Of a stretch of DNA of 64,000 bases, positions 62,448-64,000 are shown piece after piece. The stretch is from Nymphaea colorata. Taxonomy: Eukaryota > Streptophyta > Magnoliopsida > Nymphaeales > Nymphaeaceae. Position 1 is the first letter of the stretch, and the number at the start of each line of letters is the position of its first letter. The notes beneath the pieces are model-generated. The model was not told the DNA's origin, made no database searches, and was given only the letters and a program-made list of their open reading frames with translations. The position numbers were made by a program, and so were the translations under genes. Where the stretch lies: contig NC_045148.1 in NCBI RefSeq assembly GCF_008831285.2, positions 2,294,001 to 2,358,000 on the forward strand. Direction: 5' to 3'.

Positions 62448-62626
62448 AAATTTGCCCTTCAGGCGGCAACAGCCACCCCTTTTTTCCACTATGGGGGAAG
62501 CCGGTTGCTGCCTCTGGATGCCGCCAGTGGCCGACCTCTGGCAATGCTCTGCAAGGCCGTCCCGGCGGCATCCGGGGGCCGCAACGGCCTCCTGAGCAAA
62601 AAAATGTTTGCCATTGGGCAAATTTC
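62448..62626. repeat. GC-rich imperfect inverted repeat (foldback)
   Basis: The left arm is 62448-62532 and the right arm 62555-62625, with a loop of about 22 bases. The best-matched inner part is GGATGCCGCC-AGTGGCC against the inverted GGATGCCGCCGGGACGGCC. Outside that, GAAGCCGGTTGCTGCCTCT pairs with GAGGCCGTTGCGGCCCCC, and the outer ends are AAATTTGCCC and GGGCAAATTT. The GC-rich patch is an island in AT-rich intronic DNA. It shows open frames on both strands, as expected for an inverted repeat, and none is convincing. Confidence 0.8.
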
Positions 62627-62870
62627 TTTTGCAAAGGGGAGGCCATTGCCTCCGCTCCATGGCATCGCTGGTGCTGCAGAGCGACGGCCGCCCCCTTCTG
62701 CTGTGGTGGCAAGGTATCAAGTGATGCCTAGTGGTTTCTTTCTTTAAAAAATGAACATTCGTCTGACCTTAAGGGGATCAGACGGCTAATAGATTGGGTA
62801 GCCGTTGCACAGTTTTTACTATGTACCCGCTGAAAAACTTTTACTATGTAGCCGCTCACTTTTCCTATAT

Positions 62871-62893
62871 GTGTGTGTGTGTGTGTGTGTGTG
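62871..62893 (+). repeat. (GT)n microsatellite
   Basis: Short GT run directly left of the third hAT end. Confidence 0.93.
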
Positions 62894-62896
62894 GGC

Positions 62897-63780
62897 CTAT
62901 GTCACATAGGTACGGGTACCGGTACGGGTACGGGTACGGGTACGGACCATTTTTAAAAAATTTGGGTACGGCCGTACACACACGGACATATATATATATA
63001 TATATATTTCAAACAAAATAACATATTCACACATATATATCAAAAAATTGCAAACAGAATAACACGCTTACTTTCACACATAAATCATGGTCCGAAACAC
63101 AGTATGGAAGTAATTAACATACAATTATACAAACATGTCAGCTTTCTTGATTCTCCTCAGTCGAAATAGATGAATCCTCTCACGGTACGATATATCACAG
63201 CAATAACTAGGGAAGACGCAGTTAACAGGGATCATGTAGTGCAAAATGCCAAAATCATATACAATACAAATGTTGGCAAATTTGTATTGTATAAAACAAA
63301 TTTGAAACCCTCTCGGGTAGAAAAAGGGCTAGCCAGAGGGAGAGGTGATGGAAATAAACATTAGAGAAAGGGGGAGCCAGAGGGAGGGGCGATGGATTTT
63401 CTACACACTGTCTTTGTCGCCGGTCATTGCCGGCGGCGAAGGCAGGGGTGGAGCCGATGAAAATGAAAACAAAAAATGAAAAAAAAAAAAGTCACAGTCA
63501 CCTCTTGCCGCAGCCATTGTCGTCGCCTGCGTTCGCCGCCCCTACCGTCGCTGGAGAGAGACGAGAGGTAAGAGTCGTAAGAGGTAAGACGCAAGGGTTT
63601 CGTTTTACGTTTTTTTTTTTAACGTCAAAATATTTTAAAAGTTGAAATGAAATAAACATTAGAAAAAAAAGGACAAAATTGGACTCGGTCAATATTGACC
63701 GTATCCAATTTTGGACAGATACAGCTCTGGTGCGTTGACTGTACCCGGTACGGTCAACGCACCCAGGCCCTTGTACGGGC
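62897..63780. mobile_element. hAT family element, left end present, right end not found
   Basis: Begins CTATGTCACATAGGTACGGG with GGTACGGGTACGGGTACGG repeats, the same end signature as the two other hAT elements. Internal GC-rich sequence near 63410-63560 (GTCGCCGG, CGTCGCCTGC, GGAGAGAGACGAGAGG) recalls the repeat region at 22098-22345, and GTACCCGGTACGGTCAACGC near 63742 may be right subterminal sequence. No inverted CTATGTCAC end with an 8-bp duplication was seen before the window ends, so the right limit given is a guess. Confidence 0.6.
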
Positions 63781-64000
63781 CTTGGGCCTTGTTAGAATTT
63801 ATGGATTAGCACTAATGTAAGTATACAATATATGTTTTTATATCTACTGTCATATATCTTAAACTCCTAGTAGTTAGATATATGATTTGTATACATAAAC
63901 ATGTGCGTATGCATAGGCCTTCTAGTAATTATTTTATTTTTATTTTTTGTGCCTTTTTCTTAACATTTTTATTTCCTTTTTTATTTACTAAAGGAAGTAG
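63781..64000. other. AT-rich DNA at the window edge, no feature seen
   Basis: Nothing could be assigned. The missing 5' exons of FANCD2 should lie beyond this edge. Confidence 0.4.

Noticed and set aside
62403-62747. Open frames on both strands in the GC-rich patch
   Set aside because: They follow from GC-rich inverted-repeat composition (few stop codons). None shows a domain.
1-64000. tRNA, rRNA or other structured RNA genes
   Set aside because: I looked for typical tRNA arms and rRNA sequence and saw none. The TGGTATCAGAGC sites are retrotransposon primer sites, not tRNA genes.

Overview
This is nuclear DNA of a flowering plant. Genes are split by AT-rich GT-AG introns, intergenic DNA is rich in TA, CA and CT microsatellites, and there are Ty1/copia, TRIM and hAT elements. 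The genes are a plant-type TAF12, a plant GDSL lipase cluster, small plant LysM proteins and a plant FANCD2. I cannot name the species from sequence alone.

Layout. (1) 99-6451, plus strand: a complete TAF12 gene (TFIID/SAGA histone-fold subunit), eight coding exons, about 674 codons. (2) 9.8-13.4 kb: two small membrane-anchored LysM genes in head-to-head orientation. One has a 49-bp tandem triplication that rewrites its C-terminus. Between them lie an intact TRIM retrotransposon (455 bp, TTGCA target-site duplication) and a decayed solo LTR of the same family. (3) 15.9-37.2 kb: three tandem GDSL esterase/lipase genes sharing a five-exon structure. The first two are intact (342 and 339 residues). 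The third carries a 5-bp deletion in exon 3 and is a pseudogene. Genes 2 and 3 lie in a direct duplication of about 5.7-5.9 kb that includes promoter and downstream DNA. A 3.5-kb hAT transposon with a decayed transposase sits between genes 1 and 2. (4) 37.5-42.9 kb: about 5.45 kb of C-poor, degenerate satellite-like DNA built from 8- and 10-bp words of the TTATAGTG / TATAGTGTTA type. It stops abruptly inside a copia RNase H coding fragment. (5) 43.5-48.5 kb: gene-poor DNA with pyrimidine-rich tracts and a degenerate minisatellite. (6) 48,960-62,093, minus strand: the 3' part of a FANCD2 gene, 15 exons encoding the C-terminal 668 residues. The upstream exons lie beyond the right edge. Its introns hold a copia element with TATGA target-site duplication, a 412-bp hAT MITE with TTTAAAAG target-site duplication, duplicated exon pieces, a GC-rich foldback and the left end of another hAT element.

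How it fits together. The genes do not form a pathway: TAF12 is basal transcription machinery, FANCD2 is DNA crosslink repair, and the LysM and GDSL genes are small expanding families. The common theme is structural change by tandem duplication at several scales (27 bp to about 5.8 kb) and transposon insertion, much of it recent by eye. The most unusual single object is the 5.45-kb TATAGTGTTA-like satellite. The best-supported new observations are the hAT family (three elements sharing CTATGTCAC ends and GGTACGGGTACG-type subterminal repeats), the LysM C-terminal rewrite and the 5-bp GDSL knock-out.
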